A DNA stretch of 64,000 nucleotides from Couchioplanes azureus (lineage in GTDB: Bacteria; Actinomycetota; Actinomycetes; Mycobacteriales; Micromonosporaceae), in contig NZ_BMQY01000006.1 in the NCBI RefSeq assembly GCF_014648355.1, positions 303,698 through 367,697 of the forward strand. Reading direction: 5' to 3'. Positions within the stretch are counted from its first letter, which is position 1. Each line of letters begins with the position of its first letter. Positions 8,551-17,739 of this stretch are shown here, one piece after another. A program made the translations under genes and the position numbers. Under the pieces are notes generated by a model that did no database searches, was not told where the DNA came from, and saw nothing but the letters and a program-made list of their open reading frames with translations.

Positions 8551-8638
8551 GCCCCCAGTCTGTCACCCGTCACCCGGTGATCTCGTCCGGCGTTGAGCCA
8601 GGCGGTTGATTCGCACACGGGTCGGGGGCGGTGGCAGC

Positions 8639-9631
8639 GTGAGATTCCGGGGTGTGGCACGGTGGTGTGCCCTTGCAGGGCTGGTCACCGGGGTGGCGAT
8701 CGCGGCTCCCGCGGCGTCGCACCGCGGCGGCCGGCTGCCGGTCTGCAAGCCCGGCGGTGCCTCCACGACGGCGCCGACCGGCCCGGCGAGCCGGGACTCC
8801 CGCGGGGCCTGCCAGGCCTCGACCCGGGTGCTCGAGTCCGCCGTGCGCCTGGACCGGATGCGCGAGACCAGCACGCCGAGCGGCTACCACCACCTCGGCG
8901 CGGGCACCGGCGGCGAGTGGAGCGGCGTCGCCGGCCGGATCGGGATCGTCGACGGCGGGGTCCGGCGAAACACGTACGACTTCGTCGCGAGCCGCTTCAT
9001 GGTCAAGCGCGACATGGGCGGCGGCAGCATCGCGTGGCTCGAGGCCGGCTGGGCGGAGACCGGCTGGGCGGGCCAGGGCCGCCAGCACATCTACACGTTC
9101 AACACCAACACGAAGACCTGGCAGTTCTACGATCAGTACCGGCTCAAGCCGGGCGACAAGGTCTGGCTGGACCTGCACACGGACGCGGACAACGTCTGGC
9201 AGGCCTGGCTGTGGTGGAACAACCGCTGGAACCTGCTGACCGCCCAGAAGCTGCCGATCGGCTCCAGCGCGTACGTCGAGCAGTACGTCGAGGTGCACGT
9301 CGACTCCGGCCGCGCGGCGCGGCTGCGCGTCCCCCGGGTGACCGTGGACAACGTCCAGCTCCGGCCCCCGGGCGGCGGCCAGGGCCGCTTCTGGCGCGAG
9401 GACGTGGACACCCTCACCGGGGACATGGCGCAGCAGCGGGGCGGCGGCTTCTGCCTCGACTGGATCACCCACTACGACACCTGGACCGCGGGCGACTGCC
9501 CGGGTGGCGGCGTCGGCGGCGGCCTGCCGCTCGCCCGGGCGCCGCAGCCGTCGGGCGAGGCGGACGTGGTCGGCGACATCCAGCCCGCGGAGGCGCGCGA
9601 GGTGAGCCTCTTGGACGTGCTGAACCGCTGA
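8639..9631 (+). CDS. Secreted protein of unknown function, Trp-rich
   Basis: The 330-residue product begins with a signal peptide (VRFRGVARWCALAGLVTGVA, cleavage near AAPAASHRG). The mature part is rich in aromatic residues (SIAWLEAGWAETGWAGQG, WLWWNNRWNLL) and shows a beta-sandwich-like rhythm around residues 90-250, suggesting a surface or carbohydrate-contacting role, which is only a guess. I do not recognise the family. GTG at 8639 is chosen because it places the basic n-region directly before the hydrophobic core; a TTG at 8606 is an alternative. It is divergent from mqnL. Confidence 0.7.
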   Translation: MRFRGVARWCALAGLVTGVAIAAPAASHRGGRLPVCKPGGASTTAPTGPASRDSRGACQASTRVLESAVRLDRMRETSTPSGYHHLGAGTGGEWSGVAGRIGIVDGGVRRNTYDFVASRFMVKRDMGGGSIAWLEAGWAETGWAGQGRQHIYTFNTNTKTWQFYDQYRLKPGDKVWLDLHTDADNVWQAWLWWNNRWNLLTAQKLPIGSSAYVEQYVEVHVDSGRAARLRVPRVTVDNVQLRPPGGGQGRFWREDVDTLTGDMAQQRGGGFCLDWITHYDTWTAGDCPGGGVGGGLPLARAPQPSGEADVVGDIQPAEAREVSLLDVLNR

Positions 9632-9653
9632 GGCCGGGGCGCTTCCGGGGCCG

Positions 9654-10622
9654 TCAGCCGGCGGTGAGGTCGTCACCCAGCCGCGTGCGCTGGTAGAGCA
9701 GCCGTCGGCCGGTGCGCTGCGTGGTTGCCAGCCCGGCGTCGCGCAGTGTGGTCAAGTGGTGTGACGCCGTGCCGGCAGCCAGGCCGAGGCGGGCGGCGAC
9801 GTCGCCGGTGCTGTGCGGGGCTGCCAGAAGGGTCAGTACCGCTGCCCGGGTGGGCCCGAGCAGTGCGGACAACCGCGGTTCCGCGGAGGACTGCTTACCC
9901 GAGGTCCAGAGGTTCCCGTACCCTCGCGGCGCGTACCAGAGGGTGCGGCCGCTCGGCGAGTCCGGCATCGCGTACACCTCGGTACCGGCGAAGCCGGTGG
10001 GCAGCAGGGTCAGCTCATGGCCGTCAAGGCTCCACCGCCCCTGCTTGTCCGGGTAGCGCAGCAGCAGCGCGGAGCCGTTCCATCCGAGCTTCGGGTGCAG
10101 TTCGTCGACCAGCATCCGGGCACCGTGCTCGGCTGCCGCGCGGGCCCGGGTGGCGATCTCCGCCTCGGCGGCTGCGCGGAGCCGCTGCCACAGCGGTTCG
10201 ATCGCGACGGCGGAGTACGCACGGATCTCCGCGAGGAGCACCGCGAGGGCCGCCCGGGGGTCACGGGCGAACCGGTCGATCTCCGGCGGCGTGTCGTATC
10301 CGGCCCACCCGGCGATCGTCTGTTCGGCGACCTGGTCGAGTGGGGTCGCGGCCACCTCGGCGAGTTCCTCCGCCAGTGTCGGGCGGCCGGCGCGCGGCGG
10401 CGGGGTGAGGAAGTCCGGCGCGTACCCTCGCGGGCCGAGGAGCACCGCCTGCAATGTCGGCCAGTTCGGCAGCAACGGGGCCACCCGGGAACGCCACGGC
10501 GCCTGTAGCCAGGCGCTCGGGCCGCCGCGCAGAGCGAATGTGCTGGCCACGACCTCGGCCATCGGTGAGTGCGCAAACCGCAGCCCGGCCAGGTCCGCTG
10601 TGCTGAACTCCCACTCGATCAC
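9654..10622 (-). CDS. ArsR-like winged-helix transcriptional regulator with large N-terminal domain
   Basis: A 322-residue regulator with an uncommon layout. About 240 N-terminal residues of uncertain fold precede an ArsR-type winged helix (LSALLGPTRAAVLTLL, then TGDVAARLGLAAGTASHHL). Large proteins of this kind are frequent in actinomycetes. The GTG at 10622 opens VIEWEFSTADLAGLRFAHSP, the usual start of the family. It is divergent from an aldo/keto reductase across 64 bases that contain an inverted repeat, so control of itself and of that enzyme is likely. Confidence 0.8.
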   Translation of the reverse strand: MIEWEFSTADLAGLRFAHSPMAEVVASTFALRGGPSAWLQAPWRSRVAPLLPNWPTLQAVLLGPRGYAPDFLTPPPRAGRPTLAEELAEVAATPLDQVAEQTIAGWAGYDTPPEIDRFARDPRAALAVLLAEIRAYSAVAIEPLWQRLRAAAEAEIATRARAAAEHGARMLVDELHPKLGWNGSALLLRYPDKQGRWSLDGHELTLLPTGFAGTEVYAMPDSPSGRTLWYAPRGYGNLWTSGKQSSAEPRLSALLGPTRAAVLTLLAAPHSTGDVAARLGLAAGTASHHLTTLRDAGLATTQRTGRRLLYQRTRLGDDLTAG

Positions 10623-10629
10623 CGGAGCA

Positions 10630-10645
10630 TTCGAGCACAGTCGAA
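10630..10645. promoter_or_regulatory. Inverted repeat between regulator and aldo/keto reductase
   Basis: TTCGA-GCACAG-TCGAA is a perfect 5-bp inverted repeat with a six-base spacer in the 64-base divergent gap. Its placement over both promoters makes it the best candidate operator for the ArsR-like regulator. It does not fit the actinobacterial LexA consensus. Confidence 0.45.
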
Positions 10646-10686
10646 CGATTTCCCGCCATGGCGCGCACGACCCTAGCGTCGCCGGC

Positions 10687-11667
10687 ATGGAATACACCCG
10701 CTTGGGCCGGACCGGCCTGACCGTCAGCCGGCTCTGCGTCGGCACCATGAATTTCGGTTGGCAGATCGACGAGGAACAGAGCCATGCGATCCTCGACCGG
10801 GCGATCGAGCACGGCCTCAACTTTGTGGACACCGCGAACATGTACGGCCGCGAAACCGGCGACGGCCTCAGCGAACGTTTCATCGGCAGCTGGTTCGACA
10901 AGTCCGGCAATCGCGACAAAGTAGTCCTGGCCACCAAGGTCTACGCCCCGATGACCGACTGGCCCAACGACGGCGGCCTCTCCGCCCGCCACATCATCGC
11001 GTCCTGCGAGGCGTCGCTGCGCCGCCTGCGTACCGAATGGATCGACCTGTTCCAGATGCACCACGTCGAGCGCCGCACCCCCTGGGAGGAAATCTGGCAG
11101 GCGATGGAAACGCTCGTCACCCAGGGCAAGATCCGGTACGTCGGATCCTCCAATTTCGCCGGCTGGCACCTCAGCCGCGCGCAAGCCGCCGCGGACCGCC
11201 GGCACTTCCTCGGCGTCGTCTCCGAGCAGTGCAAGTACAACCTGCTCACCCGGCACGTGGAAATGGAAGTGCTGCCCGCAGCGGCAGAACTGGGAATCGG
11301 CATCCTGCCCTACTCGCCGCTGCACTTCGGCGCGCTTTCCGGCGCACTTCGCAAACAACGCGACGGCATACCGGGCCGGGCGCTGCTACACGCAGCAGAA
11401 CGGGTGGAACCGCACCGGGCAGCTCTCGAACGTTACGAGCGCCTCTGCGCCGACCTCGGACAGGAGCCCACCACCGTCGCGATCGCCTGGTTGCTGTCGC
11501 GCCCGGAGGTGACCGCCCCGATTCTGGGCCCGCGCACTCCGGAGCAACTCGACCTACCGGTCGCCGCGCTGAACAGCCCGCTCACCGAGGACACCCGGGC
11601 AGCCCTCGACGAATGCTTCCCGCCCGTCGGCAACGGTGGCCCCGCCCCGGAAGCCTGGGCCTGGTAA
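10687..11667 (+). CDS. Aldo/keto reductase
   Basis: This 326-residue NADP-dependent TIM-barrel oxidoreductase belongs to the aldo/keto reductase family. It shows the N-terminal YTRLGRTGLTVSRLCVGTM, the active-site aspartate and tyrosine in FVDTANMYG, the lysine in VVLATKV and the histidine in LFQMHHV. The family reduces carbonyls or oxidises alcohols and sugars; this member's substrate is unknown. It lies divergent from the ArsR-like regulator, so expression may respond to whatever that protein senses. ATG at 10687 fits the family start. Confidence 0.92.
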   Translation: MEYTRLGRTGLTVSRLCVGTMNFGWQIDEEQSHAILDRAIEHGLNFVDTANMYGRETGDGLSERFIGSWFDKSGNRDKVVLATKVYAPMTDWPNDGGLSARHIIASCEASLRRLRTEWIDLFQMHHVERRTPWEEIWQAMETLVTQGKIRYVGSSNFAGWHLSRAQAAADRRHFLGVVSEQCKYNLLTRHVEMEVLPAAAELGIGILPYSPLHFGALSGALRKQRDGIPGRALLHAAERVEPHRAALERYERLCADLGQEPTTVAIAWLLSRPEVTAPILGPRTPEQLDLPVAALNSPLTEDTRAALDECFPPVGNGGPAPEAWAW

Positions 11668-11693
11668 CCGGCTCGTCGGGCTTACCGCGTCGG

Positions 11694-12680
11694 TCAGCCG
11701 GCGTTCGCGTACGAGTGCAGGCCCTCGAAGAACAGGTTCACGCCGAACAGGTTCATCAGCATCGTCGCGAAGCCGAGCAGGGCGATCCACGTCGCGACCG
11801 TGCGCTTGACGCTCGGGGTGGCGCGGGCGTGCAGGTAGCAGGCGTACACGATCCAGGAGATGAACGCCCACACCTCCTTGGGGTCCCAGCCCCAGTAGCG
11901 GCCCCAGGACGCCTCCGCCCACAGCGGGCCGGCGATCAGCGCGCCGAAGGTGAACAGCGGGAAGGCGAACGCGTGCATGCGGAAGGTCAGCCGCTCCAGC
12001 GTCGCCGCGGCCGGGGCCTTGGCGCCCAGCGTGTACGGGAAGCTGCGCTTGCCCCGGTCGTACCCGCTGCGGACCAGGAACATCGCGGCCGGGACCGCGC
12101 CCACCAGCAGGATGCCGCTGGACAGGATGATGGTCGAGACGTGGATGATGTACCAGTACGAGTTGAGGGCCGGCACCAGCGGCCCCACCGGCGTGTACGC
12201 GACCAGCCCGGCCGCGCCGAGCAGCACGACCAGCGCCAGGGCGGCGAAGAGCCCGAGGTGGCGCACGCCCGGCTTGCGGGTCAGCACGCCGAGCCACACC
12301 GCGGAGCCGACCAGCGTGACGGCCAGGATGAACTCGTACATGTTGCCCCAGGGCATGCGGTCCGCCGCGATGCCGCGGGTGACCACCGTGCCCAGGTGCA
12401 GCGCGAAGGCGAGCCAGTTGACGACGACGCCGGCGCGGCCGAGCTGGGCGCCGCGGTCGCGCCGGGGAGCCTCCTCGACGACGGCGACGACGGGAGGCTC
12501 GGCGACGGGAGGCTCGGCGACGGCCGGGGCGCCCGCGCCGACGAGCTGGCGGGCCGGGCGGGTGGCCGCGCGGCCGATGTGGCTCTTGTCGCCGAATGCG
12601 TACTCGGCCGCGTAGCAGACCATCGCGACCAGGTAGGCGACGACCGTGACGGCCATCAACTGATTCGACAACTCCGCCAT
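11694..12680 (-). CDS. ccsB: Cytochrome c biogenesis protein CcsB (CcsA/ResC family)
   Basis: A polytopic membrane protein of 328 residues. The tryptophan-rich heme-handling signature WGWDPKEVWAFISWIVYA and conserved histidines mark the CcsA/ResC half of the system II cytochrome c synthase, which with ResB moves heme outward and attaches it to apocytochrome c. A GTG at 12683 overlaps the resB stop, but the ATG at 12680 lies seven bases from AAGGGA and is preferred. It is the last gene of the hemL-to-ccsB operon, in the same order as Mycobacterium tuberculosis Rv0524-Rv0529. An Ala/Pro/Glu-rich linker occupies roughly residues 42-70. Confidence 0.95.
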   Translation of the reverse strand: MAELSNQLMAVTVVAYLVAMVCYAAEYAFGDKSHIGRAATRPARQLVGAGAPAVAEPPVAEPPVVAVVEEAPRRDRGAQLGRAGVVVNWLAFALHLGTVVTRGIAADRMPWGNMYEFILAVTLVGSAVWLGVLTRKPGVRHLGLFAALALVVLLGAAGLVAYTPVGPLVPALNSYWYIIHVSTIILSSGILLVGAVPAAMFLVRSGYDRGKRSFPYTLGAKAPAAATLERLTFRMHAFAFPLFTFGALIAGPLWAEASWGRYWGWDPKEVWAFISWIVYACYLHARATPSVKRTVATWIALLGFATMLMNLFGVNLFFEGLHSYANAG

Positions 12681-14290
12681 CACGGCGTCCCTTCACTCCG
12701 ACCGCGGGCGGCGCCCACGATCTGGTCGAACTCCTCGTCGAAGCCCGGGTAGTCGGTGCGGGGCAGGCCACCGGCCTCCATCAAGCTACCGGAGCCGTCC
12801 CGGGGCGTGATCCGGAACCACAGCCGCCGCCGGTGCCCGGCCAGGGAGAGCATCAGCCCGATCAGCCCGAGGACCGCGCCGCCGAGCACCAGGGACTGGG
12901 TGGGGTCCGAGCGCACCGCCAGCGTCGCGAACGGCCGGGTGCCGACGAACTCCAGCTTCGTGCCGTCGTCCAGCGTCCAGGACTGTCCCGGCGTGAGCCG
13001 CTGCGGCCGGTGCCCGCTGACCTGCTTGAGCTTGCCGCTGACGAGCTGCGCGCGGTCCAGGGCGTACACCGAGCCGGGCAGGCCGGCGTCGACGCCGAGG
13101 TTTCCCCGGTACGCGCTGAGGAACAGCACCGGGTCCTTCTCCTCCGGGAAGACCGACGCCGGGCCGCCCTTCGGATCCACCGTGGGCAGATAGACGCCCT
13201 CGAAGCCGACCTGGAGGTTCTCGTCGCGCCGGTTCGTCTTCGGGTCGATGTTCACGTCCGGGAACTGGGCGACGCCCTCGCTGGTGAACATGCCGTCGCG
13301 GGGCAGGAACGGGACGATCTTGGTCTGCTGGGCGCCGTACCGGTCGGTGTAGCGCAGCTCCACCGCGTAGCCGTGACCGAGCAGGTGCACGTTCGCGCCG
13401 GAGAGCCGCAGCGGGTCGTTGACCGTGAACCGGGCGCGCCGCCAGGCACCGTCCTGCCGCTCGCGCACCTCGACGGCGGCGTCGAACTCCTTCGGCTGGC
13501 CGCTCGGCTGGAAGGCGGCCTCGAAGTCGTGCAGCCGCAGGCAGAAGAACGGCAGGTCGGCGGCCTCCACCCGGGGCCCGAGCGACCACTCGTCGTACTG
13601 CGTCACCGAGTTGCAGAAGCCCTGGTCCGCGCCTCGCACCAGGAGGCGGTTGCCGTGCCAGCCGTACCAGTGGCCGAAGCCCACCCCGATCAGCACCGCG
13701 ATCAGGGCAAGGTGGAACAGCAGGTTGCCGGTCTCCTTGAGATGGCCCTTCTCGGCCGACACCGTCCAGGCGCCGCCCTCGCCCTCGCGGACGACCGTAC
13801 GGAAACGGCGCTTGCGCAGCACGGCGGCGGCGGCTCGCGCCGCGTCGGCCGGATCGTCGGTCCGCTCCTGCGCCGGGGCGAACTGCGGCAGCCGCGCCAT
13901 CCGCCGGGGAGCATCCGGCGGTACGGTGCGCAGCGCGCGGGCGTGGTCCAGCAGCCGCGGCACGATGCAGCCGATCAGGGAGGTGAACAGCAGCAGGTAG
14001 ATGGCGGCGAACCAGGGGGAGCCGTACACCTCGAAGCCGCCGAGCCGGTCCAGGACCGGGGCCAGGTCGGGATGCTCCCGGAAGTAGCCGGCGACGTTCT
14101 CGGCGTTGACCGAGCGCTGCGGCAGCACCGAGCCGGGGATCGCGGCGACGGCGAGCAGGAAGAGCAGCAGGAGCGCCGTACGCATGCTGGTGAGCTGGCG
14201 CCACGAGTTGCGCAGCAGCGCCCACAGCCGGTTCGGCCGCCGCGGCGGCGGCGCGGCGGCCGGCGCGGGGCGCTCGTCGACGGCCGTCAC
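12680..14290 (-). CDS. resB: Cytochrome c biogenesis protein ResB
   Basis: A 536-residue membrane protein of the ResB family: a cytoplasmic Pro/Ala-rich N-terminus, helices near residues 40, 90 and 185, a large extracytoplasmic domain, and a final helix (LVLGGAVLGLIGLMLSLAG). RNSWRQLTSMRTALLLLFLL is the typical family opening. ResB and CcsB form the heme-export and ligation complex of system II. The GTG start overlaps the ccdA stop (GTGA), giving translational coupling. Confidence 0.95.
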   Translation of the reverse strand: MTAVDERPAPAAAPPPRRPNRLWALLRNSWRQLTSMRTALLLLFLLAVAAIPGSVLPQRSVNAENVAGYFREHPDLAPVLDRLGGFEVYGSPWFAAIYLLLFTSLIGCIVPRLLDHARALRTVPPDAPRRMARLPQFAPAQERTDDPADAARAAAAVLRKRRFRTVVREGEGGAWTVSAEKGHLKETGNLLFHLALIAVLIGVGFGHWYGWHGNRLLVRGADQGFCNSVTQYDEWSLGPRVEAADLPFFCLRLHDFEAAFQPSGQPKEFDAAVEVRERQDGAWRRARFTVNDPLRLSGANVHLLGHGYAVELRYTDRYGAQQTKIVPFLPRDGMFTSEGVAQFPDVNIDPKTNRRDENLQVGFEGVYLPTVDPKGGPASVFPEEKDPVLFLSAYRGNLGVDAGLPGSVYALDRAQLVSGKLKQVSGHRPQRLTPGQSWTLDDGTKLEFVGTRPFATLAVRSDPTQSLVLGGAVLGLIGLMLSLAGHRRRLWFRITPRDGSGSLMEAGGLPRTDYPGFDEEFDQIVGAARGRSEGTP

Positions 14291-15045
14291 AGCAGCGCCC
14301 CGTCGAAGGTGAAGGTGGTCTGCAGCCAGATGAGGAAGCTCTCCCAGCCGCCGGTGACCAGCGTGATACCGACGCCGATGAGCAGCGTCCCGCCGACCCG
14401 GGTGACCCACCGGCTGTTGCGGCGTACCGCCTTGAAGACGCCGAGCAGCCGCCGGAAGAAGAGCCCGAAGAGCACGAACGGCAACCCCAGGCCGAGGCTG
14501 TACGCCAGCGCGAGGGTCACCGCGCGGTCGGTCTGCCCGGCCGTCGTGGCGAGGCCGAGCACCGCCCCGAGCGTCGGGCCCGAGCACGGGAGCCAGGAGA
14601 TCGCGAAGAGCGCCCCGAAGACCGGCGCGCCGAGCAGCCCGGCGTTCGGCAGGCGGTTGATCCGCACCTCGCGCTGCATGCCGGGAACGAGGCCGAGGAA
14701 GGCCAGCCCGAGCAGGATGATCAGGATGCCGAGCACGATGTTCAGCGCCTGCCGGTGGGTCTGCAGCGTCCTGCCGATGTTCGCCACCAGCGCCGCCGAC
14801 AGCGAGAAGACGACGGCGAAGCCGAGCACGAACAGGCTGGTCCCGGCGAAGATGCGGCCCTTGGCGCGGGCCTGCGGGGCGGCGTCCAGATCCGAACCGG
14901 CCAGACCGGTCACATAGGACAGATAGCCCGGAATGAGAGGCAGGACGCACGGCGAGAGAAAGCTGACCAGTCCGGCCACGGCCGCGGCCGCGATCGCCAG
15001 CACCAGAGGCCCGTTGCTGGCGGCGTCGGCGAAGGACTCCCCCAT
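14287..15045 (-). CDS. ccdA: Thiol-disulfide electron transporter CcdA
   Basis: A six-helix membrane protein of 252 residues with the two redox cysteines placed as in CcdA, in LSPCVLPLIPGYLSYVTG and SWLPCSGPTLG. It carries reducing equivalents from cytoplasmic thioredoxin to extracytoplasmic TlpA/ResA, which keeps apocytochrome heme-binding cysteines reduced. Its start overlaps the tlpA stop by one base (TGATG). Confidence 0.95.
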   Translation of the reverse strand: MGESFADAASNGPLVLAIAAAAVAGLVSFLSPCVLPLIPGYLSYVTGLAGSDLDAAPQARAKGRIFAGTSLFVLGFAVVFSLSAALVANIGRTLQTHRQALNIVLGILIILLGLAFLGLVPGMQREVRINRLPNAGLLGAPVFGALFAISWLPCSGPTLGAVLGLATTAGQTDRAVTLALAYSLGLGLPFVLFGLFFRRLLGVFKAVRRNSRWVTRVGGTLLIGVGITLVTGGWESFLIWLQTTFTFDGALL

Positions 15046-15608
15046 CAGCCGTTTCCTTCGGCGGCGATGCGCTCCACGACGGGTTGCAGCACGCCGATGG
15101 TGGTCGCGCCGCGGATGCCGGCCGCGATCCGGCCCTGGCGGTCGAGGATCAGCGTCGCCGGCGTGCTGACCTGGGTGACGTCGAACTTCAGCGCGACGCT
15201 GCCGTCCGGGTCGAAGATGCTCGGGTAGGTCACCCGGCCACGCTCGAACGCCTTCGCGGAGTCCCGGTCGTCGCGCGAGTTGACCCCGACGAAGGTGACG
15301 TTCTTCGCCTTGGTCGCCTGGTACGTGCCCTCGAGGTCGTCGGCCTCCGCCCGGCACGGGTTGCACCACGATCCCCAGAAGTTGACCACCACGACCTTGC
15401 CGCGGTCCTGGGTGACGTCGTACGTGCCGCCGCCGAGCAGCTCGCCGGTCACCTCGCGGGCCTCCGGGCGCTGCTCAGGGGTGCACTCGATGACGTTGTC
15501 CGCGTTCGTCGTGCACTTCTTCTCCCAGCCCTCCTCGCCGCAGCCGGTCAGCGCACCGGCGACGGCCACGGCGGTGAGAACGGCAGCGAGGAGCCGGCGC
15601 ACGGTCAT
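15045..15608 (-). CDS. Extracytoplasmic thioredoxin-like lipoprotein (TlpA/ResA family)
   Basis: This 187-residue lipoprotein has a basic n-region, hydrophobic stretch and lipobox ending at C23 (GALTGC). The thioredoxin-fold domain carries WCNPC (C82 and C85), the TlpA/ResA active site. It should reduce the CxxCH cysteines of apocytochromes, taking electrons from CcdA next door. The ATG at 15608 overlaps the upstream phosphatase stop and is preferred over an extended reading upstream. Confidence 0.93.
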   Translation of the reverse strand: MTVRRLLAAVLTAVAVAGALTGCGEEGWEKKCTTNADNVIECTPEQRPEAREVTGELLGGGTYDVTQDRGKVVVVNFWGSWCNPCRAEADDLEGTYQATKAKNVTFVGVNSRDDRDSAKAFERGRVTYPSIFDPDGSVALKFDVTQVSTPATLILDRQGRIAAGIRGATTIGVLQPVVERIAAEGNG

Positions 15609-16261
15609 GCCCCCTTGGCGGTCCCGGCGCCGGGAGACATCGCGATCAGCGCGGCCGCCGGCTCGGAGTAGTCGATGCCGACCACCTTCGAACCCTCGAA
15701 GCGGAACGAGGTGAGGCTCGCCAGCCCGCACTGCCGGCGGCGGGGATCATGCCAGAGCCGCTTCTTCTCGACGTAGCGGCGCAGCGTCCAGATGGGCAGC
15801 TGGTGCGACACGCAGACGGCCTCGTGGCCCTCCGCGGCGACCCGGGCGGCCTGGAGCGCGGCGAACATCCGCTGCGCGATCACCAGGTAGGCCTCTCCCC
15901 AGCTCGGCGTGATCGGGTCGCGCAGCACCCACCAGTGGCGCGGGTTGCTGAACGCGCCGTCGCCGACGGAGACCTTCTTGCCCTCGAAGAAGTTCGCGCT
16001 CTCGATGAGCCGGACGTCGGTCGCCGTCTCCAGCCCGAACTGCTCGGCGAACGGCTCGGCGGTCTCCTGGGCGCGTTCCAGCGGGCTCGCCACGACATGC
16101 GTGACGTCGCGGTCGGCGAGCACCTCGGCGGCGGCCTTGGCCATCTGCCGGCCGAGCTCGGAGAGGTGGAAGTCGGGCAGCCGCCCGTACAGGATCTTGG
16201 CGGGGTTGTAGACCTCGCCGTGCCGCAGCACGTGCACCGTGGTCCGGGTCGGTTGGCTCAT
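15605..16261 (-). CDS. Histidine phosphatase family protein (phosphoglycerate mutase-like)
   Basis: A 218-residue histidine phosphatase with the catalytic LRHGEVYNP motif, a second arginine in ASPLERAQET and the C-terminal histidine in CVSHQLPIW. True glycolytic phosphoglycerate mutase is unlikely given the divergent core. The equivalent mycobacterial gene (Rv0525 position) also lies between hemL and the thioredoxin gene, so a link to heme or cytochrome maturation is suggested by synteny only. It overlaps both neighbours by four bases. Confidence 0.9.
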   Translation of the reverse strand: MSQPTRTTVHVLRHGEVYNPAKILYGRLPDFHLSELGRQMAKAAAEVLADRDVTHVVASPLERAQETAEPFAEQFGLETATDVRLIESANFFEGKKVSVGDGAFSNPRHWWVLRDPITPSWGEAYLVIAQRMFAALQAARVAAEGHEAVCVSHQLPIWTLRRYVEKKRLWHDPRRRQCGLASLTSFRFEGSKVVGIDYSEPAAALIAMSPGAGTAKGA

Positions 16262-17592
16262 GATCCCCCTCCGGCCGCCGCGGCGGCCCGCGCCGCCGCC
16301 GGCAGTGCCGCGCCGATCGTCTCCATGGCCTCGTCGTCCAGCGCCGTCGACACGAACCACGACTCGAACGCGCTCGGCGGCAGGTAGACGCCGCGGCTGA
16401 GCATCTCGTGGAAGAACGCCCGGAACGCGGCCGTGTTCTGGGTCTTCGCCGAGTCGTAGTCGGACACGTCGGCATCGGTGAAGAAGATCGAGAACATGTT
16501 GCCGGCGTACGAGAGCCGGTGCGCGACCCCGGCGGCGGCGAGCGCCTCCGACGCGAGCTTGCCGACCGTGCCGGAGAGCTCGTCGAGGCGCTGGTAGACG
16601 GCGGCGTCGGCGAGCCGCAGGCTGGCCAGCCCGGCGGCACAGGCCAGCGGGTTACCGGAGAGCGTGCCGGCCTGGTAGACCGGTCCCGCCGGGGCGAGCC
16701 GGGACATGATCTCGGCCCGGCCGCCGAAGGCCGCCGCGGGCAGGCCGCCGCCCATCACCTTGCCGTACGTGAAGAGGTCGGCGTCGACCGGTTCGAGGCC
16801 GGCCCAGCCGCCCGCCGAGACCCGGAAGCCGGTCATGACCTCGTCGAGGATGAGCAGGGCGCCGTTCGCGTGCGCGAGCTCGGCCAGCCGGCGGTTGAAG
16901 CCGTCGCGGGGCGCGACCACGCCCATGTTGCCGGGCGCCGCCTCGGTGATGATCGCCGCGATGTCGTCCCGCTCGGCGAAGATCGCCTCCACCGCGGCGA
17001 CGTCGTTGTACGGCGCGACGATCGTCTCGCTGGCCGCCGCACCGGTCACTCCGGGCGAATCGGGCAGGCCCAGCGTCGCGACGCCCGAGCCGGCCGCGGC
17101 GAGCAGGGCGTCCACGTGCCCGTGGTAGCAGCCGGCGAACTTCACGATCTTCGACCGGCCGGTGTAGCCGCGGGCCAGCCGGATCGCGGTCATGGTCGCC
17201 TCGGTGCCCGAGTTGACCAGGCGCACCTGCTCGACCGGCGTGCGCCGGACGATCTCCTCGGCGAGCGCGACCTCGCCCTCGGTGGGCGTGCCGAAGCTGG
17301 TGCCGCGCGCGGCGGCGGCCTGCACCGCGGCGACGATCGCCGGATGCGCCTGCCCGTGGATCAGCGGACCCCACGAGCAGACCAGGTCCACGTAGCGGCG
17401 CCCGTCGGCGTCGACCATCCACGGACCTTCGCCGTGCGCCATGAACCGCGGCACTCCGCCGACGGCCCGGAACGCACGCACGGGTGAATTGACCCCGCCG
17501 GGCACGATGGCCTGGGCGCGGTCGAACAGGGCCTGGGAGACCGGGGCGTCCTGCGGGTACGGGGCGCCGGCGGTGCGGTATGAGGTGGTCAC
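16258..17592 (-). CDS. hemL: Glutamate-1-semialdehyde 2,1-aminomutase
   Basis: This PLP enzyme of 444 residues makes 5-aminolevulinate, the heme precursor, from glutamate-1-semialdehyde. The signature VPGGVNSPVRAF, the substrate segment NSGTEATMTAIRLARG and the PLP lysine in FTYGKVMGGGLP (K278) are intact, and length is normal. It is the first gene of the heme/cytochrome c operon. GTG at 17592 follows an AGGA-containing leader and gives the usual N-terminus. The 147-base gap to the divergent STAS gene should hold the operon promoter. Confidence 0.96.
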   Translation of the reverse strand: MTTSYRTAGAPYPQDAPVSQALFDRAQAIVPGGVNSPVRAFRAVGGVPRFMAHGEGPWMVDADGRRYVDLVCSWGPLIHGQAHPAIVAAVQAAAARGTSFGTPTEGEVALAEEIVRRTPVEQVRLVNSGTEATMTAIRLARGYTGRSKIVKFAGCYHGHVDALLAAAGSGVATLGLPDSPGVTGAAASETIVAPYNDVAAVEAIFAERDDIAAIITEAAPGNMGVVAPRDGFNRRLAELAHANGALLILDEVMTGFRVSAGGWAGLEPVDADLFTYGKVMGGGLPAAAFGGRAEIMSRLAPAGPVYQAGTLSGNPLACAAGLASLRLADAAVYQRLDELSGTVGKLASEALAAAGVAHRLSYAGNMFSIFFTDADVSDYDSAKTQNTAAFRAFFHEMLSRGVYLPPSAFESWFVSTALDDEAMETIGAALPAAARAAAAAGGGS

Positions 17593-17717
17593 GGCGGATC
17601 CTATTCTGTCAGCGCGGTCCGGGCGGCGTCCGCCCAGCCCCGGACGAGGGTTGTTCACATCACTCGGGCAACCCGCCGGACGGTGGCACGAAATCGCGCC
17701 CAACAGGCCGGATTCGA

Positions 17718-17735
17718 CCACCCGCGATAGGGTGG
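17718..17735 (+). promoter_or_regulatory. Hairpin in the leader of the STAS gene
   Basis: CCACCC-GCGATA-GGGTGG forms a perfect 6-bp stem with a six-base loop, ending four bases before the GTG start of the STAS gene. The 3' arm contains the only G-rich stretch that could serve as its ribosome binding site, so folding would limit translation. No experimental precedent is claimed. Confidence 0.35.
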
Positions 17736-17739
17736 CGGG

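Noticed and set aside
10630..10645. TTCGAGCACAGTCGAA as a second LexA box
   Set aside because: It lacks the AAC and GTT inner bases of TCGAAC-N4-GTTCGA. Kept only as a candidate operator for the adjacent regulator.
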